From positions 310,001-374,000 of the forward strand of contig CANTFK010000020.1 of NCBI GenBank assembly GCA_947646735.1: 64,000 nt of DNA, read 5' to 3'. The position numbers and the translations under genes are program-made. The notes beneath the pieces are model-generated. The model saw only the letters and a program-made list of their open reading frames with translations. It did not search any database and was not told where the DNA came from. This DNA is from Peronospora farinosa. Taxonomy: Eukaryota > Oomycota > Peronosporomycetes > Peronosporales > Peronosporaceae. Shown here piece after piece: positions 22,219-35,029 of this stretch. Position 1 is the stretch's first letter. Each line of letters starts with the position of its first letter.

Positions 22219-24333
22219 TCAATGAAAGCACCTCCTTAGAATATCGCATCCTCCTCTATCTCGTCTGATATGACGGTTGATCTCGATAATCTGGCGATCC
22301 CGTCCAGCGATCCGGAATTTGGATCATCCGTTCCTATACTTATGATTCCAGGGAAATCGGAGACTTCCAATCTTGTCTTTCTAACCGTCACAGCCCCAAG
22401 ATCATCTGCTGCTTTTCCCAACAGTCAAGTCACAACTCTTCCCATAGTAGATCGGGCTTCATCGAAAGCCTAGATCGACAATTATTGTCTTGAACCTCGC
22501 CTGGATCCTTATGTACAAGATAGTTATGACTTGTTTCGTGAAGCTGTGCGCTTCCAAGAATTTTGGTGTGAACGCTTGGAGAACGATATCCGAACCGATC
22601 GCTAATTGGCAAAGTCTTTCGTGGCATACGCAAATCCAAAATATAATTCCATACGTCTCGAATTAGAAGAGGCTCACAAATTGGCGGACGACTATCGCAT
22701 CAAATTGGAAAAAGTGGAGGATGACTGCCAAGAGATCTCGGACTTACGTTCTTCCCTTCTCCAGACGATTGCAGCTTAGCATAAAGACCAATAAAAAATC
22801 CAATTCCAGTTAGCCGCCCTTGAGAACACGCTGACCAATGTGATCGCCACTATGAAGACTGCTGAAGATCAAGCGCCCCAAGCTACTGCCTCCGAGAAAG
22901 ATCACGCGGATCGTCACTCGAAGACCAAACGAAAATTAAAAGATTCACGACGCGCATACAAATGATCTAGGCCGAACGTGATCAACTCGTGCAGAAATTG
23001 GTGGATCGAGAAAACGAGCGCGATGAGGCTATCTTGTCTCGAGACTCTCTCCTCACCGTCTAACCGATTTGGTTTCGGGCGTGGGATTGACACCTTCATT
23101 TACATCTCCTGCTGTTCCATTTGGAGCATGTTCTCCTGGAACCAAGCGTCACCGAGATATTTCTGACCCAAGTATGCCCCAGCCAAACACGCTCGTCAGG
23201 AAGCGTCTTCTCCTGAACCCTACATTCCTCAGTCACCTACCCAATCTGAGGTTGCCATGAATGGACCGTTCTGGGACTCATCTCCCTCTCCCTCACTCGC
23301 AAATCCCGATGAGGAAGACCGGCTTGATGACTCCTCAGGCCAGAAGGATGACTCTTTGATAGCCGCGTTATCCTCTTCCCGGTCCACAGCACGTCGACAC
23401 ATGGCAAGTTCATCACCTCGATCGCCGATCGAAGTCGACACACCCAGCCCACTTCCTTCGCCTTCTCGAGTGTCAAAGGTAGCTTTGTTTGGTGAGCCTT
23501 CGAGTGACTCTGATGGTCCACTCAGCATCGGCAGCGATCCTCGAGACGATCGTAATCAGTTGTTAAGTGCAGATAAATTCTCGGCTCTCCCGGTCATCGG
23601 GTTAAATGTATGCCCGAATATCGGAGTCGAGTCCCTCGATCCTCTGCGGAAACTGCTTCATGGTCGTCTCGTCGGATCAGCTTGACCAGCGTTTCGGAGT
23701 TAGACGTGGAATTCTTTCACCGTCACTTCTCAAAATCTCCTGGATTTGCTTTTACCGTCTCTGGTAAATCATGTCGTCCTTCCGCGTCCGATAGGTCTTC
23801 CTCACTAATCATCTTTTTTCAGATCAATACATTGTACGATCGTCGACCTTGGGAAATTTATGCACGCCGGATTGATTCAATATCTTTCCAGCGTGTTATA
23901 TGGCTTAAGACCTTTCTTGCCCAGTATTACAATTTTGAAGATAGTCACCGTCAGGCCTTCTGGGAAGCTTCCCATTTTCTGCCGATTTCGGTTGCCCAGC
24001 GTCGATCTGATCCAGCTTTAGCGACCTTCGTCAAAGAACGGAAACAACGACGATCCAGATCTGTTCCCAAGTGGAAGAAAATTCTGCAGATAATACTCCA
24101 AGGTATAATTGTCGGTTATTGCGATCTGGATTCTTGTTGGATCCAATGTTTCTCCACTTTCCCGCACAAGTGAAACCAAGATGTGGTATCCGGGTTTAAA
24201 ATGCAGGACGGACCAGCATACCCAATCTGGTCACTGCCTCGTTCATGTGAAACACCGCAGAGCCTTGGAGGAACCATTTTCGCTCTTCGATCTCGGATCA
24301 CCCCGGATCGTCGATTCCTCGGCTAGCTGGTAG
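22219..24333 (+). pseudogene. Antisense gene of element E, coiled-coil, with intron
   Basis: It runs opposite to E, starting about 90 bp from the 3' LTR. One frame continues from ATG 22219 to about 22965, interrupted only by stops. Several of these (TAA, TAG, TGA) could come from CAA, CAG or CGA by C to T change. That stretch is charged and heptad-rich (LELEEAHKLADDYRIKLEKV, AERDQLVQKLVDRENERDEA). An acidic, Ser/Pro-rich region follows (23257-23600). A globular-looking part contains DRRPWEIYARRIDSISFQRV and FWEASHFLP. GTAAATC at 23764 and CTAAT...TTTTTTCAG ending 23821 fit a 58-bp intron. It ends tail to tail with E integrase. No known domain was recognised. Confidence 0.6.
23764..23821 (+). 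other. Predicted intron in the E antisense gene
   Basis: The donor is GTAAATC, a CTAAT branch-like site lies about 20 bases before the end, and the acceptor is TTTTTTCAG. Removing 58 bases joins FTVSG to INTLYDRRPW. The intron lies on the plus strand and is meaningful only if the antisense strand is transcribed. Confidence 0.55.
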
Positions 24334-24599
24334 ATTCGTAGATGTCGAGTAATTCCTTAGGTCATCATTATCATATCATGATCCTTTCATATAATTTCAA
24401 TCTCATTTACTTGGATCACGTTTCAACTCTTCCTCTTGTTTTTTTGATCATTCAATCCGAATCGGAATCGTCGATTCAAAGTCGTCGATCCAAAAATCGT
24501 CGATACAAAAACTCACTTACATTTATTACCTTCCAACTTCACTTGTAATCCTCTTACACATTCTTCCCACTCCTCTCTTATTGGATGTTTGCCCTTACT

Positions 24600-26352
24600 C
24601 ACGAGATACTTCCTCGTGGGACTGCATCACCTCAAATCGATTCCGACTGACTCGTTTGCGCTCAAATACTTCCAATAGCGCGCCACAATTCAGATCGGCC
24701 TATTCCACCCAAGATGGATCGCTGTATCCTTTTCAATGTACCAGAAATTGACGATGTACTCGTCAATAACGTGTCTATCACCCTGACCTTACGTCTACAA
24801 CTCTTTCCACCTCAAACTCGACTTCTTCCAAATCGTTCTCCCAGCTTTCTTCCGGCAGTAATTCTTCGTCAAAATTCACACGACTACTGTCATCCACATT
24901 TAAGTGCATTGCCGGGCGTTATGGAAATTTTTTAACCAACTTCAGTTTGAAACATGGACCACCGGAAATAGCCGATAGGGCGTACCTGCGATTTATAGCC
25001 GGACCTCATGATCACCACATCTATCAGCTACGCAAAACGGTCCATGCCAATTTCCTAGCATATATAATTTTCACACGATCCAGATAAAGCCATACTTGCA
25101 ATTTACGCTTTAAAATAATTAGATCGTGATCCGCATTATGCTGGTTGGCTCGATCTTGGATGGCGATTTTTAGTCGATCATTCACAATCGATCTTGCACG
25201 CTGATATTGGCGCTTTATGTGATACCTCCATCGTCGCAGGTTTTGTTCACTCGGTTTGGTATCCCTAAAAGTTGGGGGTTTCCAAAGTTGATCGCGGATC
25301 TCACCATGAATCAAGTAAAACGGTGTATCTCCTCGTACGCGATCATGTGCGGTGTTCGCGAAGGTTAGGCGTTCCGCATATTCATCCCATCCTTCTAGTT
25401 TTCATTGACCTTATACGTCTCGATCGCTCGTGTTAAAGTTTGCACCATGCGTTTCGCCGTGCCGTTTGCTTGTGGCCTATAGGCCATAGTAGCCCGCTGC
25501 CTCTTTCTTACGATCCGATTAAATGCTCGAAAAAAATCGGACATAAATCCAGGTTCTCAGTCGTGTCGTATGGCCTCGCTTGCACTAAATCGTCGAAATA
25601 CACTTTTTCGTACGTTCATGCAATTGTCTGTGTAGTTTAAAGCAAAATTTCTTTTGCGATCACATTGCCAGAAACAGATCGACCCGAAATAACAATCCGG
25701 TGTTTCCATTTTAAGACTGCTGCAATGACGGAATGTGATCCATAACCAGAATTTGAAATGAGCAAGTTGCCTGTAAATTACCTGGCGACCCGCCACGTTC
25801 ATATAGACGTCCTTTGCCCGTTTCATAATCCACACATTTGCCAATATACAATTGCACACTCCGGTACAATCCTTGCCAATGAAAATTCGCCCTGATAGGC
25901 TGTTAGGTTCGACCTATTTCTTGATGTCCACCTTCCAAAACCCCCTCCCAAACTCGTATGATAATGGTGTAAGAAATCTTGCTGCAGTAACTCCGAATCA
26001 CCAAAACAATCGATTCAGCACGTTCTCCAGACTTCCAAGTTGATTGTGAGCAGAACAACAGTGACCCACTCGGATCCACTTCGTAGTCCGGCGCGAGCCG
26101 GGTGCATATTTTAGCCTCATCCGCTTTTAGCCTGGCAACGTCCCCGATTAACAATATATTCAAATTGGTATCCACATTTCTTCATCTTGCGCTTGCCTTA
26201 TGCGATCAACTGTCACCCTTTGGACGACTTCTTCATGTAATGTTTTGGGTTGACAATGTCTTCTCGTAACAGATCGAGTGATCGCATCTATTTTCAGCCT
26301 GATTCAGAAGCAAAAACTCGTCCAATCGATTGAGCGTGATTAAGTCTAAGCG
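24600..26352 (-). pseudogene. pol: Integrase and chromodomain of element E, decayed
   Basis: Recognisable blocks in order are the zinc-binding LEGGHQEIGRT, core residues around CVFRRFSASEAIRHD, and the RRWRYHIKRQYQRARSIVNDRL block. The C-terminal LYLDRVKIIYARKLA and the AGTPYRLFPVVHVS block follow, then a decayed chromodomain (EYIVNFWYIEKDTAIHLG near 24760). Many stops and frameshifts separate them. Confidence 0.75.
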
Positions 26353-26355
26353 TTC

Positions 26356-28720
26356 TTAGTCAGTAAAATCGGTCACACCTTCCTCGCGCTGCAGAGCTTC
26401 GCTTGCCAATTGATCGGCACTATGGTTCCAATCCCGCTTCATATGTAGGAAAGCATGATTCGGCCACGGTCGTAATTTCTCAATAGTTTTATGTCGTAAC
26501 AATTGCAAACCTGGTGCTTTGCAGTCGATCTCGCCTCGCATTTGTCTGATCACTAGATTTGAGTCACCACCGATGGTCGCACGTCCCCTAGTCTAATTCC
26601 AAGAAAATCGAAGCTAAGTAGTAGCTCTCGATATTCCGCTTTCGTTCGCAATTAGATCAGTGGTGAACTCCGATGCAGTAGCTATGACAGTCCATTCTGG
26701 TAACTTCCAAATGATCGCACTATAGGCCCCACCTTTTCTTTTTAGTATAGCCGATCCATCGAAACTGGATACTAGGAGGTTTTCAGCCTTTTCAACTGTA
26801 GCTGGTGGCATGTTTATCGCTTGTCTTGGCTGCTTTCGCGGAGCGATGGCGATCAACATTCTATACACTTCTGCACGGGGCGTTACACTCGCAGCCAACA
26901 CACCGAGTAATTCGTATTCACCCTTTACACACCGGCAAATTTTAGAGACCAGTTCGAAAGTAATGCAGCCATCTTCCTAATCTTCCGTAAGGGCCGGAGA
27001 ATTGTAATAGCCAAGCTACTATCGAAAATCGCGTAAGAATTGTGATTATGCGTGAGACCAGCATGGTGTAACAAATATCCAACATCCGGAGGAGAGCCAA
27101 CAATTCTTTCTCTACCATCCCGTAATTGACTTTGCTGGGCTTCAACGTTCGACTTTAGAATGAAACAGGCCAATATACTCCATCATGCTCTCGAAGAAAT
27201 GCAGCTGATACTGGCATACACCACGATCACAGGCGATCGATCCGGTTCAAAATGTTTCAAGATCGGCGTTGCAGCTATCTTAGCCTTTAACAGCGTGAAT
27301 GCGATCATTGCTTTCTTCCAACGATTCCCGCCTTGTTTTCTCCCAACGATTCCAGCCTTCGGGATCCTGGTCGCCCCCAGTATTTGATTCGGGATAATGA
27401 TCGTCCCCATTTTGGAGATTGGATCGCGTTTGTATCCATCTTTGGAGAGTGGATCGCGTTTGTACCCATCTTTGGAGAGTGGATCGCGTTCTGGTGAAAC
27501 ATCCGTAATTAGTATCTGAGCGTCGCCAGAGCGGCTGATCTCATTAAAATCCGCTTCTCGTAGCTCATAGAGTATGGATGCATAAATCGCGAAATCATAA
27601 TAAATTGACTGTAATAATTAAGACTTCACAGAAAGGACTGCATCGATCGCAAAGTCTGCGAGAACGGAATGTTTACAAGCGATCCCAAATCTTTTAGGTG
27701 TGCTTCTAATCCTTCAAGTGAAACTTGATGACCTAGGTAATCCACCTTACTTCGTTTTCAAATCCTTTTAGCCAAACTGATTGACAGATTATAGCGTAAC
27801 ATACTTCCAGCAACCGCTTCACCTTGTCGTAAAACGAGTTCCACGAGGTAGCTGGGATTAATATGTCATCAATATGTGACCTCCTACCAAGCACTAAAGG
27901 ATTGTGGCTGGTATTTGGTTCCCCATGTGAAGACGCCGATCAACTTTGGCGATCCAGTAGTGATCTTATTCGGATCAGTGCCAATCTTAAGGTATCCATA
28001 CAGCGCATTGTCAATCAGACGTTGATAAATCTGTAGAGCATTTTTTAATCCAAACAGCATTTTTAACTATTCAAACAAGCCCGACGGCGTAATAAATGCA
28101 GAAATCATTCTCGCTCGTTCTTTCATTTCTACTACCCAAAATTGACTTGTCATTTCCAACGAACAATACCACATAGCCTTATCCATATCTTGTAACAGTT
28201 CGCTAATTTAGTGCATGGGATATACCATCAGTCTCGTCAATTGATTCACTCGTCGGTAATCAATACATAATTAAATATCTACACCGTATTTTATAATCAC
28301 GACGATTGGCGAAGCCCATGGTGATTTCGATAGTTGGATACTTTTTGCTGATAACATTCCTATAATTAAGTCAGCCAGTTTTTCGCGAAACTTATGCGCG
28401 ACTGGTCTTACTCGCTGTGCGATCGGACTTGCTCCACCAACATCAATATCGCATACCGCCCCTCGTGCAGCAGCGGGAAGGGCATTTCCTTTACCGATAA
28501 GGAAATGTCGACTTTTCCAGATCAACTGACGCATCTTCTTCTGATCATCCGATAATGATATTCCTGGGTTACCCCCTTGAATGTCCTCGATTGTAATTTC
28601 TGCTGTAGACGAAACGATCTCGGGCAAAACTGCCATATGTTGATCCACATTCTCAGCATACAATTCTCCACTTTCGTGATGATATGTAGACATATCATGT
28701 TGCTTGTCTTCACAGTCTTT
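26356..28720 (-). pseudogene. pol: Linker, RT and two RNase H domains of element E
   Basis: RT reads GNALPAAARGAVCDIDVG and SPWASPIVVIIK (near 28300-28500), followed by decayed palm blocks. The first RNase H lies near 26925-27410 (PVIVVYASI, then TILTRFSIVAWLLQFSG). The second RNase H starts with SSFDGSAILKRKGGAYSAI (first Asp, near 26780). It then has an AEYRELLL block (Glu), GDSNLVIRQMRGE (Asp) and WNHSADQLASEAL (final Asp), so all four acidic positions are traceable. Stops, including TGG to TAG in the FEW block near 28070, make it non-functional. Confidence 0.8.
28715..28720 (+). repeat. Left target duplication of element C
   Basis: GTCTTT here is repeated at 36645-36650 after the 3' LTR. 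Joining across the duplication restores the E linker frame (NILTKD continuing CEDKQHD), showing that C landed in E pol. Confidence 0.85.
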
Positions 28721-29039
28721 TGTAATGGGTCTACCTATTACATAAGTAGTTATAGGATTAATACATAATTACATAAGTAGGCATAGGGCAGTATCCGATT
28801 AGCGGATACTGCGCGTCATTTTATTATTGGTTTATTATTGGGGTGCCAGACCCAATAATTAGCCAATAATAAATTGACTTTCATATTGAGTGGTTCCCAT
28901 GAGCTAGGGAACATATTCGCACTTACTGCGAACTAAAACTAAAACAAAAATAAAACAGAGTAATATTTACGAGTTAATTAAGAGCGCTTCCTCAACGCCC
29001 TTTTAGTGTAAGACGGTAACGGGTCCTTAACCCGTTACA
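28721..29039 (+). repeat. 5' LTR of element C
   Basis: TGTAATGGGT to CCCGTTACA. Internally, a TTATTATTGG pair frames the middle. It is short for Gypsy but the same size as the D LTRs. Confidence 0.92.
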
Positions 29040-29041
29040 CC

Positions 29042-29060
29042 TGGTAGCACTTTGTAGTCC
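29042..29060 (+). other. Candidate primer-binding site of element C
   Basis: TGGTAGCACTTTGTAGTCC, two bases past the LTR, is identical to the site in element D. Confidence 0.65.
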
Positions 29061-29065
29061 TTCCA

Positions 29066-30106
29066 ATGACCAGATTCGAGATGAACATGGGCGAGTCTTC
29101 GGTGGCTCCAGCGGTCTCGCTGGAGCATTCTGATTTCCCACATCTTACCTCGGTGGAGTGGCAGGCACTACATCGCCTCGCGGCGGTGTCTGGTGAAACT
29201 ATTGTGACGTCGCTGCTGAGCACAGCGACGCCTGATGATCAACGTGCCGCCATCCAAGACTTTATGGTGCGCGAGCTCGCCGAAGCGAATCGGCGAGTAT
29301 TGACTCCCTCGCGCACTTCGCACCATGACGCTATCAAGATGGAGACGTCACCGTACTCCGGTGATGGTCCGGATCGTCTCCCTCTCAATCGCTGGTTTCG
29401 CGAGGTGGATATTGCAATAGCTTCAAGATTAATTGACGCTCCGACGGCCAAGGTCAATTTCCTGTTGTCTCGCCTTGCCGGTAAAGCCAAGGAATGGGCT
29501 CTCGGAAAGCTCGTCGTAGATGAGTCGGCGTTTCCTACGCTGGACGATTTCCAGCGTGACTTACGACTGGCTTTCGAGCCTCCTCAAGATGAATCTCGCT
29601 TGCGTGCAGATTTCTTCTCACTCCGACAGGGCAAGCTGTCGATGCGTGACTACGTGCAGAAGACACGTCATCTTGCTTCGTGCATTACCACGCAGCCAAT
29701 TGACATGGCTTCACAAGTCCATGTCTAAATCTTTGGTATGCAAGAGGGCATGACGCGTTACTGCCTCACACGTGCTGAGCCAAAGTCCCTCGAGGAGGCA
29801 TTTGCCCTCGCGCTTCGTGAGGATTACACTGTCGCGTCGTCGTACCTGCACGCAGCGTCACAACATTCCCGGACGTCTGGCCCAGAGCCAATGGAAATTG
29901 ATGCAATCGAGTCCTCTCGTGGTCGCGGCAAATCATTAAGCCGCGACATTCGCAATCCTAACACGATGAAGTGTTTTCGCTGTGGTAAAACAGGCCATCG
30001 TGCGGCTGTCGGTCGTGCACCTGCGCCGGTGACGATGAACACAGCTGTCTCACGAGGAGACGCTGTGTCGTCGGTGGTCCCGCCAAAAAACGAGCGGTTC
30101 CAGTAG
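29066..30106 (+). pseudogene. gag: Gag of element C, one nonsense codon
   Basis: The frame is 347 codons with a single in-frame TAA at 29726-29728, where element D has a coding triplet. The capsid part contains [16 protein letters not shown] and [15 protein letters not shown]. The knuckle near 29970 reads CFRCGKTGHRAAVG, so the final Cys of CCHC is changed to Gly. In D, gag and pol form one frame; here a one-base loss near 30086 separates them. Confidence 0.85.
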
Positions 30107-30108
30107 GC

Positions 30109-32636
30109 GTGGGGCGCCCTACTGGCAGAAATGGAGCTCCTAGTACTCAGGTGGCAGCTCGGGCTCCTAGCCCCAAAGTGATTCATACCCACTTCAATGC
30201 CACCACCATGCGCGATGATTCGAGACTGATTATTATCAGTCTCATCGTCGCTGGAGTGAAGCGACCACTTCGGAAATTGTTGGATTCTGGCGCTTCCAAC
30301 AACTTCTTTCGTGCATCCTGTTGGTCACTTCTCCCGTCAACTGTCACGGTTCGAGAAGGTCCAGGTGACATCGTTGTCAAACTTGCCGATGGACAACCAA
30401 AACGTGTCCCGCGTAAAACAGTGGTTTTACCGTACACTTTCGACGGTTTCCAGAGCAACGACGAATTTTTGGTGTACGAGATGAACTATGCATTTGATTG
30501 CATACTTGGGATACCGTGGCTGTCACGGTATCAGCCGAAAATAGATTGGCTATCTCGGTCCGTCAAACGACGAAGCGGTTATGACGTCAGTGAAGTGTTT
30601 ACTCATTTGTTGGTCGCTTCATCCGATTGGCCTCACGTCAGGGTCGTGAACGAACTCGCCACGACTAGTAGTCAACACAGAGAGAGCGATGGCCCTCTGT
30701 GCGTAGTATGTTCCGTTACACTGACGGAGCCACAGAACGAAGCGGTCGAACAGCGGTTCCCGCATACACAGACATCGGTCGAACAGGGGTTCCCGATGCA
30801 CAACGAGGCGGTCGAACAGCGGTTCCCGCATACACAGACATCGGTCGAACAGGGGTTCCCGATTCACAGCGAGGCGGTTGAACAGCGGTTCCCGCACACA
30901 CACATCGGTCGAACAGGGGTTCCCGATGCACAACGAGGCGGTCGAACAGCGGTTCCCGCATACACAGACATCGGTCGAACAGGGGTTCCCGATTCACAGC
31001 GAGGCGGTTGAACAGCGGTTCCCGCACACACACATCGGTCGAACAGGGGTTCCCGATTCACAGCGAGGCGGTCGAGCAGGGGCTCCCGCATACAAGCACA
31101 TCGGACGAGCAGAGGCTCCCGATCAATTTCGAGGCGGTCGAGCAGGGGCTCCCGCATACAAGCACATCGGACGAGCAGAGGCTCCCGATCAATTTCGAGG
31201 CGGTTGAGCAGGGGCTCCCGCGTACAAGTACATCGGACGAGCAGAGGCTCCCGATAAATATCGAGGCGGTCGAGCAGGGGCTCCCGCAAACAAGTGAAGC
31301 GGTCGAAGACGAGCTCCCGCTTTTGATTGACGAGAATGGGCGGACTACGGATCCGCATGAGACCGACGTGGTGGAGACAGAGCTCCCACGTCTAGAGGGG
31401 GGTACATCATCCTCTTGTGATAGCGACGTGCCAGTCTCGAGTAGGGGCTCGAGCCGCAAGAGAAAACGCAAGAAAGGAGCACGCCGATTACCGAGACGAC
31501 AAAATTCACATCAAGATGCTGATGCATTTGATTCCGTAGTGACGGAATCCGTATGCGCGCTTGAATATGTGGAGGGATCCCCACATCGTGGCCGCTATAT
31601 TGAGGTAGCGAGTCCACCGTGCACTGCTGCAGATATCACATCTCTGCCAGACCTTACATGGAAAGACTTCCTTCATGACCTCAAGGCCGGCGACATCGAG
31701 CAAGTGTGCATCTTTTTAGCCACCGAAGCAGCCAGTGAAGAGGTTCTGGAGGCTCGCCCGAAGAGCGCCGAGCCTAGATCAGCGCGCGAAGAACGCTTCG
31801 CGGCAAAGTCTTGGGATGCTCTTCGTGCTTCGGGCAACCCTGTATACGATATCGCCCGTGAGTACGCCGACATTTTCCCGGAGAAAATTCCAGCTGAGCT
31901 TCCGGCGGATCGTGGTGTGCGGCACGAGATAGATCTCGTGCCAGGATCAAAATATTGCGCGACACGGCAGTGGTCGTTACCGCGCGACCAAGTTATTGCT
32001 ATTGATGAATTTTTCGAGGGTCGCCGCAAGGCTGTCCATGTCCGCGAGAGTATCTCGCCACATTCAAGTCCGACTTTCTGTGTGAAGAAAGCCACCGGCG
32101 GTTGGCGCAATGTGCACGCCTTCAACAAGCTGAATGACGCCACGATCCCGGCTCAAACGCCTATCCCTCGAAAAGACATGGTATTAAATACCATGTCCGG
32201 GAGCGAGATCTACAGCGCCATAGATCTGACAGACGGTTTCTATCAGATCCTCATGAGGGACAGTGACATTCCGTTCACTGCGGTCAGTACCCCAAGCGGG
32301 ATGCTTTGGGAGTGGCTAGTCATGCCACAAGGCCTTAAGAATGCTCCAGCTACGTTCAATCGGATGGTGACACAAGTACTTCGCCCACTTCGCGACTTCG
32401 CACCGAGCTACTTTGACGACATTTTCGTTCACAGCCGCGCTGAGCAAAAGCTCAGCGCTACGGAGGTACACCTTCGACACTTGAAGCAGGTGTTTCAAGT
32501 TATGCGAGAGAATAAATTGTATGCGAATTCGAAGAAATGTGTCTTCTGCGCTCCCGAGATTCCAGTACTCGGTTGCTACGTCAGCAAGGAAGGTGTCCGC
32601 GCTGATCCTGAGAAGATCTCAACGATCTGTTCCTAG
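30109..32636 (+). pseudogene. pol: Protease, repeat linker and RT of element C
   Basis: The protease has LLDSGASNNFF (intact D-S-G-A) and the IPWLSRYQPKIDWL block. A repeat linker (30736-31300) contains two 2-bp losses, so the frame breaks at about 30895 and again at about 31028. RT restarts in the frame from 31008: [45 protein letters not shown], and catalytic SYFDDIFVH (F/Y-x-D-D) with the GVRADPEK thumb block. It stops at 32636. Confidence 0.85.
30736..31300 (+). repeat. VEQGFP-type tandem repeat in C pol linker
   Basis: Two related 33-bp units alternate as a 66-bp period encoding EAVEQRFPHTQ and TSVEQGFPIHS. A block of about 130 bp (30741-31020) was itself duplicated, carrying the same 2-bp loss twice. 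The second half changes to a 66-bp variant (EAVEQGLPHTSTSDEQRLPI). Element D has a diverged, non-tandem version (VVEPGFP, VVEQGLP). Confidence 0.88.
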
Positions 32637-35029
32637 CCAACGCCCAGGAACCAAACTGAATTACGTCAATGGCTCGGTCTGGCGAATTACTTGCATAAGT
32701 ATACGAAGAACTATGCTAAGCTAATTCAGCCATTATCGACTTTGCTCAAGAAAGATGCAGTATGGTTATGGACGGCAGAACATCAATCTGCCTTCGACTC
32801 CGTAAAGAAGAGCTTTTCCGAGGCACCGGTGCTGATGTTACCTGATGCTCTAAGCCATTCCACGTCGTGTGTGACGCGAGCAATTTCGCTATAGGATGTG
32901 CCCTCATGCAATTTGATGACGAGGGTCGAGAGCGCGTCGTGAGTTTTCAATCACGACAGATGAAACCTGCCGAGAAAAACTATCCGGTACACGACAAGGA
33001 ACTTTTGGCTATGCGTTACGCGCTAATCAAGTTTAGAGTATATTTGCTCGGTGAAAAGATGTTTTCTATCTACACAGATCACGCATCATTGCGTACCGCC
33101 GTCAAGAGTCCTCACTTGTCCCAGCGTATGGCACGGTGGTTGTCATTTTTTGCGGAGTATAATTTTGTGGTGCATTACAAGCCTGGCAAGAATAACATTC
33201 TCGCCGATGCGCTTTCTCGTCGTCCTGATTACGATCCTCGGCGTGATATGGGTCATCAAACGGAGTATGTTGATGACGACGAAGATATCTGTGTGTGTTG
33301 TATTGAACTGGGACTTAATGCGATGATTTCGACCCCCGTGCTTTCGATCCGAACTCAGATCGCTGAATCCTACGCGAATGATTCCTTCTATGCAGGAATC
33401 ATCAGCTATCTCAGGGACCCGAGCGAAAAATTACTCGCGAAGTTGACGAAACCAACACGCGACAACATCAAGAGTAACGCGCTTGACGGTCCGTTGCTGA
33501 CGTACACGATGGACGTCTTTGATTCCCCGCGTGTCGTCATCCCTGCTGATGACAATCTTCGAGCCCGATTGGTTCATGAATTTCACGACAGCCCAGCTGG
33601 TGGACACCTGGGTCGCGAAAAGACGTGTGCAGCTATTTCTCGCGTATTCTTCTGGCCGCGAATGTATAAATACATCCAGAAATGGGTGCGCTCCTGTGAA
33701 ACCTGTCAGCGTGTGAAGCCTGCGCCGTCTTCACAAGCCCCATTGCGTTCGATTCCGATTGCTACGGAAGCCTGGCGCTCGGTCAGCATGGATTTTATCT
33801 TTGGCCTTCCACCGGATGAACAGAAACGCACGGGCGTATTGGTTCTAGTGGATCGATCGATTCAGCAAAATGGTGCATTTTGCTCCGGTCTCCGCCAACA
33901 TTACGGCGGAGACGACAGCGAAGATCTTCATTGATCTTATCTTTAGGCATCACGGCTTGCCAGAATCTATTGTTTCGGACCGTGACCCGCGTTTCACTTC
34001 GGCTTTCTGGGCCGAATTATTCCAGCTATTAGGCACGCGGTTTCTTATGTCTACGGCGGCCCATCCAGAGACGGATGGGCAAACGGAGCGTGTGAACAGA
34101 GTGCTCGAAGATGTCTTGCGCAGTTATGCAACATCTTTCTCATCATGGAGTTCATTTCTCCCACTTGCAGAGTTTGCAATCAACAATGCTGTCCACGCGT
34201 CAACCGGGTTGACGCCCTTTTTCGTTAACAACGCGAGGCATCCTCGCGTTCCGGCGCTGCTTGCTCTCTCAGCTTCAGAACACCCTGTCTCCAAGCTTGG
34301 TGGGGGAGTATCTACGGATGGAATTGCGCCGGAACTATTGATGATTGATTACGATGCGCATAAGGTTGCTGCCTATGCACCTACTACTGGTAATTTTGTG
34401 GCCAACGGCATATCGACTCCTGGCGCGATGCTTTCCATCGCGTCTTCCGTTGCCAATCTTGCTCCAAAAGAACATACGTCGCCTGTAAGTTCGGCTGCAG
34501 TAACCGAATTTCTACTATTACGACAAGGAATCACGCGTTTTGTGCGTGATGCATTACAAGATTTAGTCGACAAGCAAAAGGAGAATGCAGACAGAAGAGG
34601 TCGAAGAATATGTTGATATTTCGAGAAGGTGACAGAGTATTGTTATCAACAAGTGGATTAACAAACACCTCAGTGACGAATTTGAGCGCTAATAAGTTAG
34701 CGCCAAGATATATTGGCCCACTTCGGGTTGTTAAGGTGCATGGTGACGCTTACACGCTAGACATACCTACATCTATGCGTTTGCACCCGACGTTCTACGT
34801 CGGGCGCCTCAAGGCTTACCTGCCGGCGGATCTCCCTTCGAATCTTTCCCGCTCTTCTGTGCCGGCTCGAAATCCGACATCCCTTGACGACGACGTTGAC
34901 GACGACTGGGACCAAGTCCTGCCCGAACGCGTGCAGACTCGATCTGCTGGGGCCCTCCGAACGCAGTCGTCTCAAGTTGACGTAGGCGCTCAACCAGTAC
35001 CAGCTGCTCACGTCGAGTCCATTCAGTAG
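32637..35029 (+). pseudogene. pol: RNase H and integrase of element C, broken
   Basis: RNase H is seen in CDASNFAIGCALMQFDDEG, the NYPVHDKELLAMRYAL block and YTDHASLRTAVKS. Integrase zinc-binding is HEFHDSPAGGHLGREK and CETCQRVKPAPSS. The catalytic core has D in MDFIFGLPPD, D in IVSDRDPRFTSAFW and the ETDGQTERVNR block. The GPY/F-like tail is LAPRYIGPLRVV and FYVGRLKAYLPA. Frameshifts lie near 32636-32690, 32855, 33865 and 34610. Confidence 0.85.
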
